Below, one piece after another: positions 1-5,096 of a stretch of 5,096 nt of DNA. The translations under genes were made by a program, and so were the position numbers. Each line of letters begins with the position of its first letter. Position 1 is the stretch's first letter. The notes beneath the pieces were generated by a model that worked only from the letters and a program-made list of their open reading frames with translations, made no database searches and was not told where the DNA came from. Source of the DNA: Chromatiaceae bacterium (lineage in GTDB: Bacteria; Pseudomonadota; Gammaproteobacteria; Chromatiales; Chromatiaceae); contig JAFGTZ010000280.1 in NCBI GenBank assembly GCA_016938795.1, forward strand, positions 1 through 5,096. Direction: 5' to 3'.

Positions 1-1142
1 CCTGGCGCGCGCGCCGCGACACGCCCGGATTCGACCCGCGCCGTCTCGCCGCCGTGGCGCGCGCGGCCAAGGACTTGCGCCAGATTGCCGCGCGCGAGCC
101 GCGCGCGGACCCTCGGGATGGCGAGATGGCGCCTGGCGACTCGGCGGCCCTGCTCGCGCTCGCCTATCCCGATCGCATCGCCCAGCGCCGCCCCGGTCAG
201 GACGGACGCTATCGGCTTGCGAACGGCACGGGTGCCGTGCTGCCGCCCGACGATGCCCTGGGCATCCATGCCTATCTGGTGGTGGCCGCGCTCGATGGCG
301 CCGGGCGCGATGCGCGCATCCAGCTCGCCCTGCCGCTCGACGAGGCCAGTCTGCGCCGGCTCGCCGCCGAGCGCATTTGCACCGAGTCGGAACTGGGCTG
401 GGACGCCGAGCGCGAGGCGTTGAGCGCGCGCGCCCTCACGCGGCTCGATGCCCTGGTGCTCGACAGTCGCCCCCTGGCGCTCGATGCACTCGGCGCCGTG
501 GATGAGAAGGCGCGGCGCTTGCTGCTTGAGGCCATTGCCGAGCGCTTCGAGCAGGCCCTGGCGTGGACCCCGGCGGTGCGCCAGTTACAGGCGCGGGTGG
601 CCCTGCTGCGCGCGCTCGAGCCCGAGGCGGGCTGGCCCGATCTGGCAACCGAGACCCTGCGCGCCACGCTCGAGGACTGGCTCGCGCCCTGGCTGGATGG
701 CTGCACCCGGCTGGCCGAGACGCGCCAACTCGATCTGGCCGCCCTGCTGCGCGCCCGGCTCGACTGGGAACAGCAGCAACGGCTTGATCGCGAGGCCCCC
801 GAGGCCATCGTGACCCCGGCGGGCAACCGGCGCGCCATCGACTATCTCGCCGGCGACATCCCGGTGCTGGCCCTGCCGCTGCAAGAAGTTTTTGGGCTTG
901 GCGAGACGCCGAGCATCGCCGGCGGGCGTTGTGCGCTCTTGCTGCATCTGCTCTCGCCCGCGCGCCGCCCCTTGCAGATCACACGCGATCTGGCCGGATT
1001 CTGGGCGCGCGGCTATGCCGAGGTGCGCAAGGAGTTGCGCGGGCGCTATCCCAAACACCACTGGCCCGAGGATCCGCTGAGCGCCCAGCCCGTGACCGGC
1101 GGCGTGCGCCGGCGTGCGCCGCGCGATACCAACCAAACCTAG
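1..1142 (+). CDS. hrpB: ATP-dependent helicase HrpB, C-terminal part (5' end outside window)
   Basis: The reading frame is open from base 3 with no start in the window, so this is the last 379 codons of a protein usually a little over 800 residues long. Both RecA-like motor domains and the DExH motif lie before the window. What remains is the tail of the helical/OB-like region, including LLALAYPDRIAQRR (about 150-191) and a GTGAVLPPDDALG segment. The HrpB-specific C-terminal domain follows, with TPAGNRRAIDYL near 813-848, FGLGETPSIAGG near 888-923, and the diagnostic RYPKHHWPEDP at 1044-1076. HrpB proteins are cytoplasmic DExH helicase-like proteins related to HrpA; their physiological substrate is poorly defined. 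The stop is TAG at 1140-1142. The protein ends in a basic tail, GGVRRRAPRDTNQT, partly encoded by a perfect 10-bp tandem repeat. Identification is firm from the C-terminal signature; the GTG at 54 is an internal codon, not a start. Confidence 0.93.
   Translation, partial: WRARRDTPGFDPRRLAAVARAAKDLRQIAAREPRADPRDGEMAPGDSAALLALAYPDRIAQRRPGQDGRYRLANGTGAVLPPDDALGIHAYLVVAALDGAGRDARIQLALPLDEASLRRLAAERICTESELGWDAEREALSARALTRLDALVLDSRPLALDALGAVDEKARRLLLEAIAERFEQALAWTPAVRQLQARVALLRALEPEAGWPDLATETLRATLEDWLAPWLDGCTRLAETRQLDLAALLRARLDWEQQQRLDREAPEAIVTPAGNRRAIDYLAGDIPVLALPLQEVFGLGETPSIAGGRCALLLHLLSPARRPLQITRDLAGFWARGYAEVRKELRGRYPKHHWPEDPLSAQPVTGGVRRRAPRDTNQT
1101..1120 (+). repeat. Perfect 10-bp tandem duplication in the hrpB 3' end
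   Basis: GGCGTGCGCC occurs twice back to back (1101-1110 and 1111-1120). The unit is not a multiple of three, so loss or gain of one copy would shift the hrpB frame in its last codons. An overlapping perfect hairpin, CCGGCG (1096-1101) with CGCCGG (1107-1112) around a 5-nt loop, lies at the same place. Confidence 0.8.
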
Positions 1143-1146
1143 GTTT
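1135..1146. repeat. 12-bp perfect palindrome over the hrpB stop codon
   Basis: AAACCTAGGTTT is a perfect palindrome containing CCTAGG, and the hrpB TAG stop (1140-1142) lies in its centre. Two more T residues follow on the + strand. It lacks a loop and a GC-rich stem, so I do not call it an intrinsic terminator. I see no convincing terminator for either of the two convergent genes here. Confidence 0.5.
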
Positions 1147-1168
1147 TTCGGTGAGGGCTGGGGGGATA

Positions 1169-1203
1169 GCGACCAGCGACCAGCTGACAGCCATCAGCCG
1201 CAT
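1169..1203. repeat. Degenerate heptameric tandem repeat between convergent genes
   Basis: Read in 7-bp steps from 1169, the sequence is GCGACCA, GCGACCA, GCTGACA, GCCATCA and then GCCGCAT. The first two units are identical. The first four share GC at positions 1-2 and CA at positions 6-7. The array fills the right half of the 51-bp gap and runs into the 3' end of the DUF368 gene, supplying its TGA stop (1194-1196, minus strand). A small hairpin, GCTGA (1183-1187) with TCAGC (1194-1198), lies inside it. A chance run of similar short words cannot be excluded at this length. Confidence 0.5.
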
Positions 1204-2183
1204 TCATTGTCGAGCGGTTGCAGCCGGGGTGCAGGCTCGGGACGCGCCCCCTTGCCGTTCGCACCCCGTTCGAGCAACCAGAGTGCGGTCACACCGAGCG
1301 CAAGCGCCACCAGCACACCCATCACCAGGGGATCGCCCGCATAGTCCGAGGGCCAGACATTTGACTCGTGGAGCACCTTGAGCGGCGCACCTTCGGCATC
1401 GAAGAGCCAGGCATCGGCATTGCGCCAGGGCCAGATGCGATTGAGCGAGCCGAGCAGAAAGCCGGTGAGGGTTGCCAGGGTGAGCCCGTGAAAACGGTGC
1501 AGCGTCCAGTGCAGCAGGCGCGTGACGCTCATCAGGCCCGCTAGGCAGCCGAGCGCGAAGACCGCAACCACCAGCAGGCGCTCGGGTGTGAAATCGACCA
1601 GCAGCCCCTTGAGACTGTCATGGATGATGAACTCGTACATGCCAAGCAGCAGCAGCATGAAGCTCCCCGAGATGCCCGGCAGCATGAGCGCCGAGATGGC
1701 GATGGCGCCGCAGAGAAAGACGAACCAGAGCGCCTCGCCACCCTCGCTGGGGGTGAGCAGGGTCAGGGTATAGGCCGCGCCGGCCCCGAGCGCGAAGGCG
1801 AGGATACGCCCCGCCGACCAACCGCCGATGCGCCGCCCCATGTGCAGGATGGAGGCCAGGATGAGGCCGAAAAAGAAGGCCCAGACCAGTGGCGGATACT
1901 GCTCAAGCAGCCAGCCGATGCTGAAGACGCCGACCAGCAGCCCCAGCATCATGCCGCTGAGCAAAAGGGCCAGAAAGCCGCCATCGACAGCTCGCCAGAC
2001 ACCCAGCGGCCCCTCGCGCCGGGCCACCCCCAGCAGACCAGGGCCGAAGGCGCTCACGGCGTCGATAAGGCGCTCGTAGAGACCGCTGACAAAGGCGATG
2101 GTGCCCCCCGAGACCCCGGGAATCACCTCGGCGATTCCCATGGCTGCCCCCTTGAAGACCAGGGCCAGGTGTGACACGGACAT
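1194..2183 (-). CDS. popT: DUF368 / PopT-family polyprenyl-phosphate translocase (membrane protein)
   Basis: This is a 329-residue polytopic inner-membrane protein. DUF368 (PopT) proteins are genetically implicated in moving undecaprenyl phosphate across the cytoplasmic membrane, recycling the lipid carrier used for peptidoglycan and surface polysaccharides. Two half-repeats carry the family motifs: KGAAMGIAEVIPGVSGGTIA at residues 11-30, and ALMLPGISGSFMLLLLGMYE at about 165-183, giving the expected pseudo-symmetry. Hydrophobic segments occur near 69-95, 97-113, 126-143, 150-182, 203-222, 234-248 and 286-304. GFLLGSLNRIWPWRN (241-255) is another family-like motif. A polar segment (256-285) and a short basic, proline-rich tail (306-329) follow. 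The ATG start is supported by GAGGGAG six bases upstream. The start lies 14 bp after the chemoreceptor stop, so the two genes are probably co-transcribed. Family assignment is strong; transport function is inferred from the family. Confidence 0.9.
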   Translation of the reverse strand: MSVSHLALVFKGAAMGIAEVIPGVSGGTIAFVSGLYERLIDAVSAFGPGLLGVARREGPLGVWRAVDGGFLALLLSGMMLGLLVGVFSIGWLLEQYPPLVWAFFFGLILASILHMGRRIGGWSAGRILAFALGAGAAYTLTLLTPSEGGEALWFVFLCGAIAISALMLPGISGSFMLLLLGMYEFIIHDSLKGLLVDFTPERLLVVAVFALGCLAGLMSVTRLLHWTLHRFHGLTLATLTGFLLGSLNRIWPWRNADAWLFDAEGAPLKVLHESNVWPSDYAGDPLVMGVLVALALGVTALWLLERGANGKGARPEPAPRLQPLDNECG

Positions 2184-2187
2184 GCGT

Positions 2188-2196
2188 CTCTCCCTC
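2188..2196 (-). promoter_or_regulatory. Shine-Dalgarno for the DUF368/PopT gene
   Basis: On the minus strand, GAGGGAGAG lies in the 14-bp gap between the receptor TAA stop (2198-2200) and the ATG at 2181-2183. The core GAGGGAG is six bases from the ATG. Ribosomes finishing the receptor end almost on top of this site, which allows translational coupling. Confidence 0.75.
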
Positions 2197-2197
2197 G

Positions 2198-3889
2198 TTA
2201 GAGCTGGAATTGGCGTAAACGCTCTTGCAACTGGGCAGCCAGACGCGAGAGTTCGCCGCTCGCATCGGCAATCTGATTGGCACCGCTGGCTGTCTCCTCG
2301 ACCACCTGCGAAATGCTGTGTACGTTGCGGTTAATTTCCTCGGCCACCGCAGATTGCTGCTCGGCGGCGCTGGCGATCTGGGTATTCATATCATTGATGG
2401 TGCTGATTGATCCGTTGATGGTGAGTAGCGACTCGCCCGCGCGGCGTGCTTGGACGACGCTCGCGCGCGCCCGCGCGCGGCCTTGCTCCATGGCCTCGAC
2501 CGCACTGGCCGAGCCGCTCTGCACGCGCTCGATCTTTTCCTGAATGTCGCGCGTCGAGGCCTGGGTGCGGCTGGCGAGGGTGCGCACCTCATCGGCCACC
2601 ACGGCAAAGCCGCGCCCCGCCTCGCCGGCGCGCGCCGCCTCGATGGCGGCGTTGAGCGCGAGCAGATTGGTCTGTTCGGCCACCCCACGGATGACATCGA
2701 GCACGGCGCCAATCTCGCGGCTGTCCTCGGAGAGACGCGCGATGACCTGACTGGCCGCCTCCAGATCGTGCGCCACCGTCTCGATGGCGCTCACGGTCTG
2801 CTCGACCACCTCGGCGCCGGCATCGGCCTCCCGATCAGTCTCGCGCGCAGCGCGCGCGGCATCAGCGGCATGATGGGCCACATTTTCGACCGTGGCGGTC
2901 ATCTCGTTGATGGCCGCCGCCACCTTGTCGGTCTCGTTCTGCTGACGGCGCACCTGATCGCGCTCATGCTCACTGGTGGCAAAGAGCTGCTCGGCCGCCG
3001 AGGCCACCTGGGAACCAATGCCCGAGACCTCGCCGAGCAAGCGGCGCATGGCTTCAAGCATCCGCGCCAGACCCGCGAGCAGACTGGTCGAATCGCCCGG
3101 ACGCAGCCGGATGGGCACGCCCAGATCGCCCTCGGCCACCCGATTGACCACCTCCAGCGCATAGGCCGGCTCGCCGCCCAGGCGACGCAAGGTGTCCTGC
3201 GTCAGTCCAATGCCAAGCGCCACCGCCACCACCAGGCCCACCACCATGATGCCCAGTGTCCAGGCAATGGTGGTGTTTGAGCTCGACAGGGCGTCATCGA
3301 GCGATTCGTCGGCGGAGAGATTATTGAGCACCACCATCGACTCGACCATGGCCCCGAGCCGATCGGAGATGGGGATCATTTCGGCGCAGGCGCGCGCATA
3401 GGCAGCGTGCAGCGGCCTGTAGACCGCCTGGGGATCGGCGGCGTCGCGCGCGCGCGCCTCAGCCATCTGCTGCATCAGGGTATCGAGACGACGATAGATG
3501 GAACGCCAGGCCGCATATTCGACCTGAAAGGCGGCATAAACCTGCTCCTCGACCTCGGTCTTGGGCAGCGCCTCGTAGCGGGCCACTGCCTCATCGACCT
3601 CGCGCCAGGAGGCCTCGCGCTGGCGCTGGAGCTGCACGAGCTGGGTCTGGTTTTCCTCCGACCAGAGTTCGAAGGTGCGCGCGGCGAGCGACTGCGCGTG
3701 AATCTGGGTGCGCTGAAAGTTCAGCCGATTGAGTTCGATGATGGCCGGCAGACGCACCTGACCGATCTTCACCACATCGGCGCGTAGCGCGCGTTCACCG
3801 CGAATGCCCATCAGCCCGATGGCGAGCAGAATGAAGGCGACGATCAGAAAGCCGGCCATCAACTTCTGGCGGAGCGAAAAGGGTTTCAA
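2198..3889 (-). CDS. Methyl-accepting chemotaxis protein with periplasmic four-helix-bundle-like sensor, HAMP and signalling domains
   Basis: A complete 563-residue chemoreceptor. TM1 is at about 11-29 after a short basic N-terminus. The periplasmic region of about 30-206 is mostly helical and charged, like the 4HB_MCP ligand-binding bundle. TM2 is at about 208-230 and is followed by a HAMP domain (about 231-285). The coiled-coil signalling domain runs to the end. Its hairpin tip is unmistakable: EQTNLLALNAAIEAAR at 405-420, then AGEAGRGFAVVADEVRTLAS (421-440), the CheA/CheW-contact region. Methylation-type sites are visible around E300-Q301 (ASAAEQLFATS), E510-Q511 (ASAAEQQSA) and E531-E532. 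About 278 residues follow HAMP, which would suit the 40-heptad class (inference). It ends in QFQL with no NWETF-type CheR/CheB tether. The start is TTG at 3889: it has GGAG nine bases upstream, and the next ATG (codon 11) would remove the basic N-terminus. The ligand cannot be predicted. Confidence 0.95.
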   Translation of the reverse strand: MKPFSLRQKLMAGFLIVAFILLAIGLMGIRGERALRADVVKIGQVRLPAIIELNRLNFQRTQIHAQSLAARTFELWSEENQTQLVQLQRQREASWREVDEAVARYEALPKTEVEEQVYAAFQVEYAAWRSIYRRLDTLMQQMAEARARDAADPQAVYRPLHAAYARACAEMIPISDRLGAMVESMVVLNNLSADESLDDALSSSNTTIAWTLGIMVVGLVVAVALGIGLTQDTLRRLGGEPAYALEVVNRVAEGDLGVPIRLRPGDSTSLLAGLARMLEAMRRLLGEVSGIGSQVASAAEQLFATSEHERDQVRRQQNETDKVAAAINEMTATVENVAHHAADAARAARETDREADAGAEVVEQTVSAIETVAHDLEAASQVIARLSEDSREIGAVLDVIRGVAEQTNLLALNAAIEAARAGEAGRGFAVVADEVRTLASRTQASTRDIQEKIERVQSGSASAVEAMEQGRARARASVVQARRAGESLLTINGSISTINDMNTQIASAAEQQSAVAEEINRNVHSISQVVEETASGANQIADASGELSRLAAQLQERLRQFQL

Positions 3890-3898
3890 GCTCGAGCA

Positions 3899-3902
3899 CT
3901 CC
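3899..3902 (-). promoter_or_regulatory. Shine-Dalgarno deciding a TTG start for the chemoreceptor
   Basis: On the minus strand, TGGAG is followed by a 9-nt spacer and TTG at 3887-3889. The frame is open further upstream to a TAA at 3941-3943, but there is no ATG or GTG between that stop and the TTG. TTG is therefore the best start for a full-length receptor. Confidence 0.6.
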
Positions 3903-3951
3903 AGCGAAGGGATTGAGATTTCTCGATTCTCGCACTCTCTTTAAGGGCAAT

Positions 3952-3987
3952 GCCACAATCTATACGCATCGCACATCAGTTTTTCGG
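3952..3987 (-). promoter_or_regulatory. Possible weak promoter for the chemoreceptor-popT unit
   Basis: On the minus strand, TATAGA (3959-3964) could serve as a -10 box. With a 17-bp spacer the -35 would be CCGAAA (3982-3987), only 3 of 6 matches to TTGACA. It would give a leader of about 60 nt. The match is poor, and the putative -35 overlaps the left arm of the 3980-4010 inverted repeat, so control by a regulator is possible. This is the best candidate, not a firm call. Confidence 0.25.
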
Positions 3988-4010
3988 TTTTTCTCGTGCG
4001 CTCCGAAAAA
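3980..4010. repeat. 8-bp perfect inverted repeat in the divergent intergenic region
   Basis: TTTTTCGG (3980-3987) is matched exactly by CCGAAAAA (4003-4010), separated by 15 bases. It lies between the two divergent genes, upstream of candidate -10 boxes in both directions. It could be a regulator site or a cruciform/hairpin. No known operator consensus was recognised. Confidence 0.55.
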
Positions 4011-4016
4011 TCCATC

Positions 4017-4022
4017 TGTAAT
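4017..4022 (+). promoter_or_regulatory. Possible -10 box for the exported-protein gene
   Basis: TGTAAT matches 5 of 6 bases of TATAAT and lies in the AT-rich stretch upstream of the 4138 gene. No good -35 sits 16-18 bp upstream (TCGTGC at 17 bp is a poor match). If used, it would give a leader of roughly 108 nt containing the 4034-4080 inverted repeats. Confidence 0.25.
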
Positions 4023-4033
4023 TGTTCTATCTT

Positions 4034-4080
4034 CCACGGATTTCGTGGGTTGCGCGAAAATGCGGCAATTCGCGACGAAA
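4034..4080 (+). repeat. Nested inverted repeats in the likely 5' leader
   Basis: Three pairs are visible: CCACG (4034-4038) with CGTGG (4044-4048); TTTCGT (4041-4046) with ACGAAA (4075-4080); and inside the latter CGCGAA (4053-4058) with TTCGCG (4069-4074). The last two pairs stack into one 12-bp stem with a 6-nt bulge (4047-4052) and a 10-nt loop. The first pair overlaps the outer arm, so the two structures are mutually exclusive. Confidence 0.5.
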
Positions 4081-4122
4081 CAGCTAGACTGAAGCGCATT
4101 CACCGCATCGCCGCCCTGCCCC

Positions 4123-4128
4123 AAGGAG
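4123..4128 (+). promoter_or_regulatory. Shine-Dalgarno for the exported-protein gene
   Basis: AAGGAG lies nine bases upstream of ATG 4138-4140. An in-frame TGA at 4090-4092 and the lack of any other ATG, GTG or TTG between it and 4138 fix this as the start. Confidence 0.8.
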
Positions 4129-4137
4129 CCCGAGACC

Positions 4138-5096
4138 ATGCGATCCTGGCTGAATCCGCTGTTGTTTCTCTGCTGCGCGCTCTGCATGACCCAGCCTCAT
4201 GCACAGACTCCAGACACCCGCGAGCCACTGGTGCAGCCGTCGCTGAGCGCCACCGGGCACGACAGCATTCCCGAGTCGCTGCAACCCTGGATTCCCTGGG
4301 TGCTCAAGGGTCACGAGGATCTGGCCTGCCCGCTGCTCACGCCCGGCGTCTCCGGGCGGGATGCCGAGCGACTGTGCGCCTGGCCGGGTCGGCTCCGCCT
4401 GAGCCTGGACCAAGGCGGCGCGTCTTTTGACCAAGAGTGGGAGGTCATGGCGCCAAGCTGGGTTCCGCTTCCGGGCGAGGCCGCGCACTGGCCGCTGGAG
4501 GTTCTCGATGGCGATCGGCCCCAGCCGGTGCTGGAGCGCCAGGGCCGTCCCATGGTTCATCTCGCGCCCGGCACACACCGCCTGAGCGGACGCCTGCCCT
4601 GGTCGCGTCCGCCCGAATCGCTCGCCATCCCGCCCGAGGTCGTGCTGCTTGAGCTGAGCGGCGCGCCCCATCCGCATCGCGACCCCCAGGGCCGGCTCTG
4701 GTTCGAGCGACCCGAGCCGCGCACAGAGCCAAGGGCCCCGAGTGAACCCGAACGCCTCACGCTTGAGGTCATGCGCCACATCGAGGACAGCATCCCGCTG
4801 CGCATCACCACCCGGCTGGTGCTCGATGTCTCGGGCGCGCCGCGCGAGGTCAGCCTCGGCCAGCCGATGCTCGAACACTCGCGCCCGCTACGGCTCCTGA
4901 GCCCGCTCCCGACGCGGCTCGATGCGCAAGGCCAGTTGCGTCTTCAGGTCCGTCCAGGGCGCTGGGAACTGACCCTGGAAAGCTATCAGCCGGAGCCGGT
5001 CGATGCACTGGCGCTCGCACCGCGCGCGGCGCCCTGGCCCGCCGAGGAGGTCTGGGTGGTGCAGGCGCGCCCCGATCTGCGCCGCATCCAGATCGA
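4138..5096 (+). CDS. Exported protein of unknown function, N-terminal 319 residues (3' end outside window)
   Basis: The frame is open to the window edge. MRSWLNP plus the hydrophobic LLFLCCALCM and TQPHA looks like a Sec signal peptide cut after A22; the cysteines do not form a lipobox. I do not recognise a named family. The mature part is rich in Trp, Pro, Arg and Leu, and looks like beta-sandwich material rather than an enzyme fold. Segments likely to be conserved are LQPWIPWVLKGHEDLACPLL (48-67), LCAWPGRLRL (79-88), SWVPLPGEAAHWPLEV (107-122) and HRLSGRLPWSRPPESLAIPP (147-166). C64 and C80 could form a disulfide in the periplasm. A Pro/Glu/Arg linker (191-206) separates a second beta-rich module (about 207-285). 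The motif LxxQG-x8-PG-x-[HW]-x-L occurs in both modules (132-149 and 261-278). GC content and codon use look like the neighbours. It is divergent from the chemoreceptor; total length is unknown, and a large envelope protein is my guess. Confidence 0.85.
   Translation, partial: MRSWLNPLLFLCCALCMTQPHAQTPDTREPLVQPSLSATGHDSIPESLQPWIPWVLKGHEDLACPLLTPGVSGRDAERLCAWPGRLRLSLDQGGASFDQEWEVMAPSWVPLPGEAAHWPLEVLDGDRPQPVLERQGRPMVHLAPGTHRLSGRLPWSRPPESLAIPPEVVLLELSGAPHPHRDPQGRLWFERPEPRTEPRAPSEPERLTLEVMRHIEDSIPLRITTRLVLDVSGAPREVSLGQPMLEHSRPLRLLSPLPTRLDAQGQLRLQVRPGRWELTLESYQPEPVDALALAPRAAPWPAEEVWVVQARPDLRRIQI

Larger units (their letters stand above)
3890..4137. other. Divergent intergenic region
   Basis: These 248 bp separate the receptor start from the exported-protein start. 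Bases from about 3905 to 4085 are clearly richer in A and T than the flanking genes, as expected for promoter DNA. The stretch holds the inverted repeats and weak promoter elements listed separately. It also has a small palindrome, GGCAATGCC (3946-3954), and on the minus strand a purine-rich CGAGAAT/CGAGAAA direct repeat (3919-3932). I see no tRNA, small ORF or recognised riboswitch in it. Confidence 0.7.

Noticed and set aside
585..1136. 183-codon minus-strand frame opposite hrpB
   Set aside because: It lies wholly antisense to the conserved HrpB C-terminal domain and has low-complexity Gly/Arg/Gln composition.
1143..1152. GTTTTTCGGT shared between the convergent gap and the divergent intergenic region (3979-3988)
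   Set aside because: A shared 10-mer alone is weak evidence. The surroundings differ, and only the second copy is part of an inverted repeat.
2450..3280. 276-codon open frame on the + strand inside the chemoreceptor
   Set aside because: It is antisense to the highly conserved MCP signalling and HAMP coding region, has no ribosome binding site of note, and its translation (His/Gly/Arg/Ala-rich) resembles no family. It is a high-GC shadow frame.
3445..3457. Alternating CG tract (possible Z-DNA or slippage site) within the chemoreceptor gene
   Set aside because: It encodes an Ala-Arg-Ala-Arg stretch in a high-GC coding region. Similar CG-rich runs occur at 4-14 and 2459-2479, so it is ordinary composition.
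3921..3944. Sigma-28 (FliA) flagellar promoter for the chemoreceptor, starting at TAAA on the minus strand
   Set aside because: TAAA is present, but 15 bases downstream the sequence is GAGAAATC, which matches GCCGATAA at only two positions.
3941..3956. Sigma-54-like TGGCA...TTGC on the minus strand (TGGCATTGCCC)
   Set aside because: The GG and GC elements are only 4 bases apart instead of 10, so it cannot be a -24/-12 promoter. It is better read as the palindrome GGCAATGCC.
3996..4430. 144-codon + frame starting in the intergenic region
   Set aside because: Its start lacks a ribosome binding site, and it overlaps the exported-protein gene in another frame with Arg/Ala/Gly-rich shadow composition.
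4084..4878. 264-codon open frame on the - strand opposite the exported-protein gene
   Set aside because: The + strand frame has a signal peptide, a good Shine-Dalgarno and structured Trp/Pro blocks. The minus frame has none of these and would run through the intergenic leader.

Overview
This is a high-GC window whose gene content fits a proteobacterium, most likely a gammaproteobacterium. A purple-sulfur-bacterium type genome (Chromatiales) is my guess from gene style, but no marker in the window proves it. It contains parts of four protein genes and no RNA gene, insertion sequence, CRISPR array or prophage that I can see.

Region 1-1142 (+) is the 3' end of hrpB, an ATP-dependent DExH helicase-like protein. 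Its N-terminal motor lies before the window. Region 1143-1193 is a 51-bp gap between convergent genes, and it carries a degenerate 7-bp tandem repeat. Region 1194-3889 (-) is a two-gene unit transcribed right to left. A transmembrane methyl-accepting chemotaxis receptor (2198-3889, TTG start) is followed after 14 bp by a DUF368/PopT polyprenyl-phosphate translocase (1194-2183), whose ribosome binding site sits in that 14-bp gap.

Region 3890-4137 is a 248-bp, visibly AT-richer divergent intergenic region. It has inverted repeats and weak promoter-like hexamers for both directions. Region 4138-5096 (+) is the first 319 codons of an exported protein I cannot name. It has a clear signal peptide, a strong Shine-Dalgarno sequence, and a motif that occurs twice with the same spacing.

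The receptor and the lipid-carrier flippase are probably co-transcribed, and the exported protein is divergent from them. HrpB is convergent and looks unrelated in function. The two observations most worth following are the receptor-flippase pairing and the unnamed, probably large, secreted protein. I do not see a clear new multi-gene system within these 5 kb.
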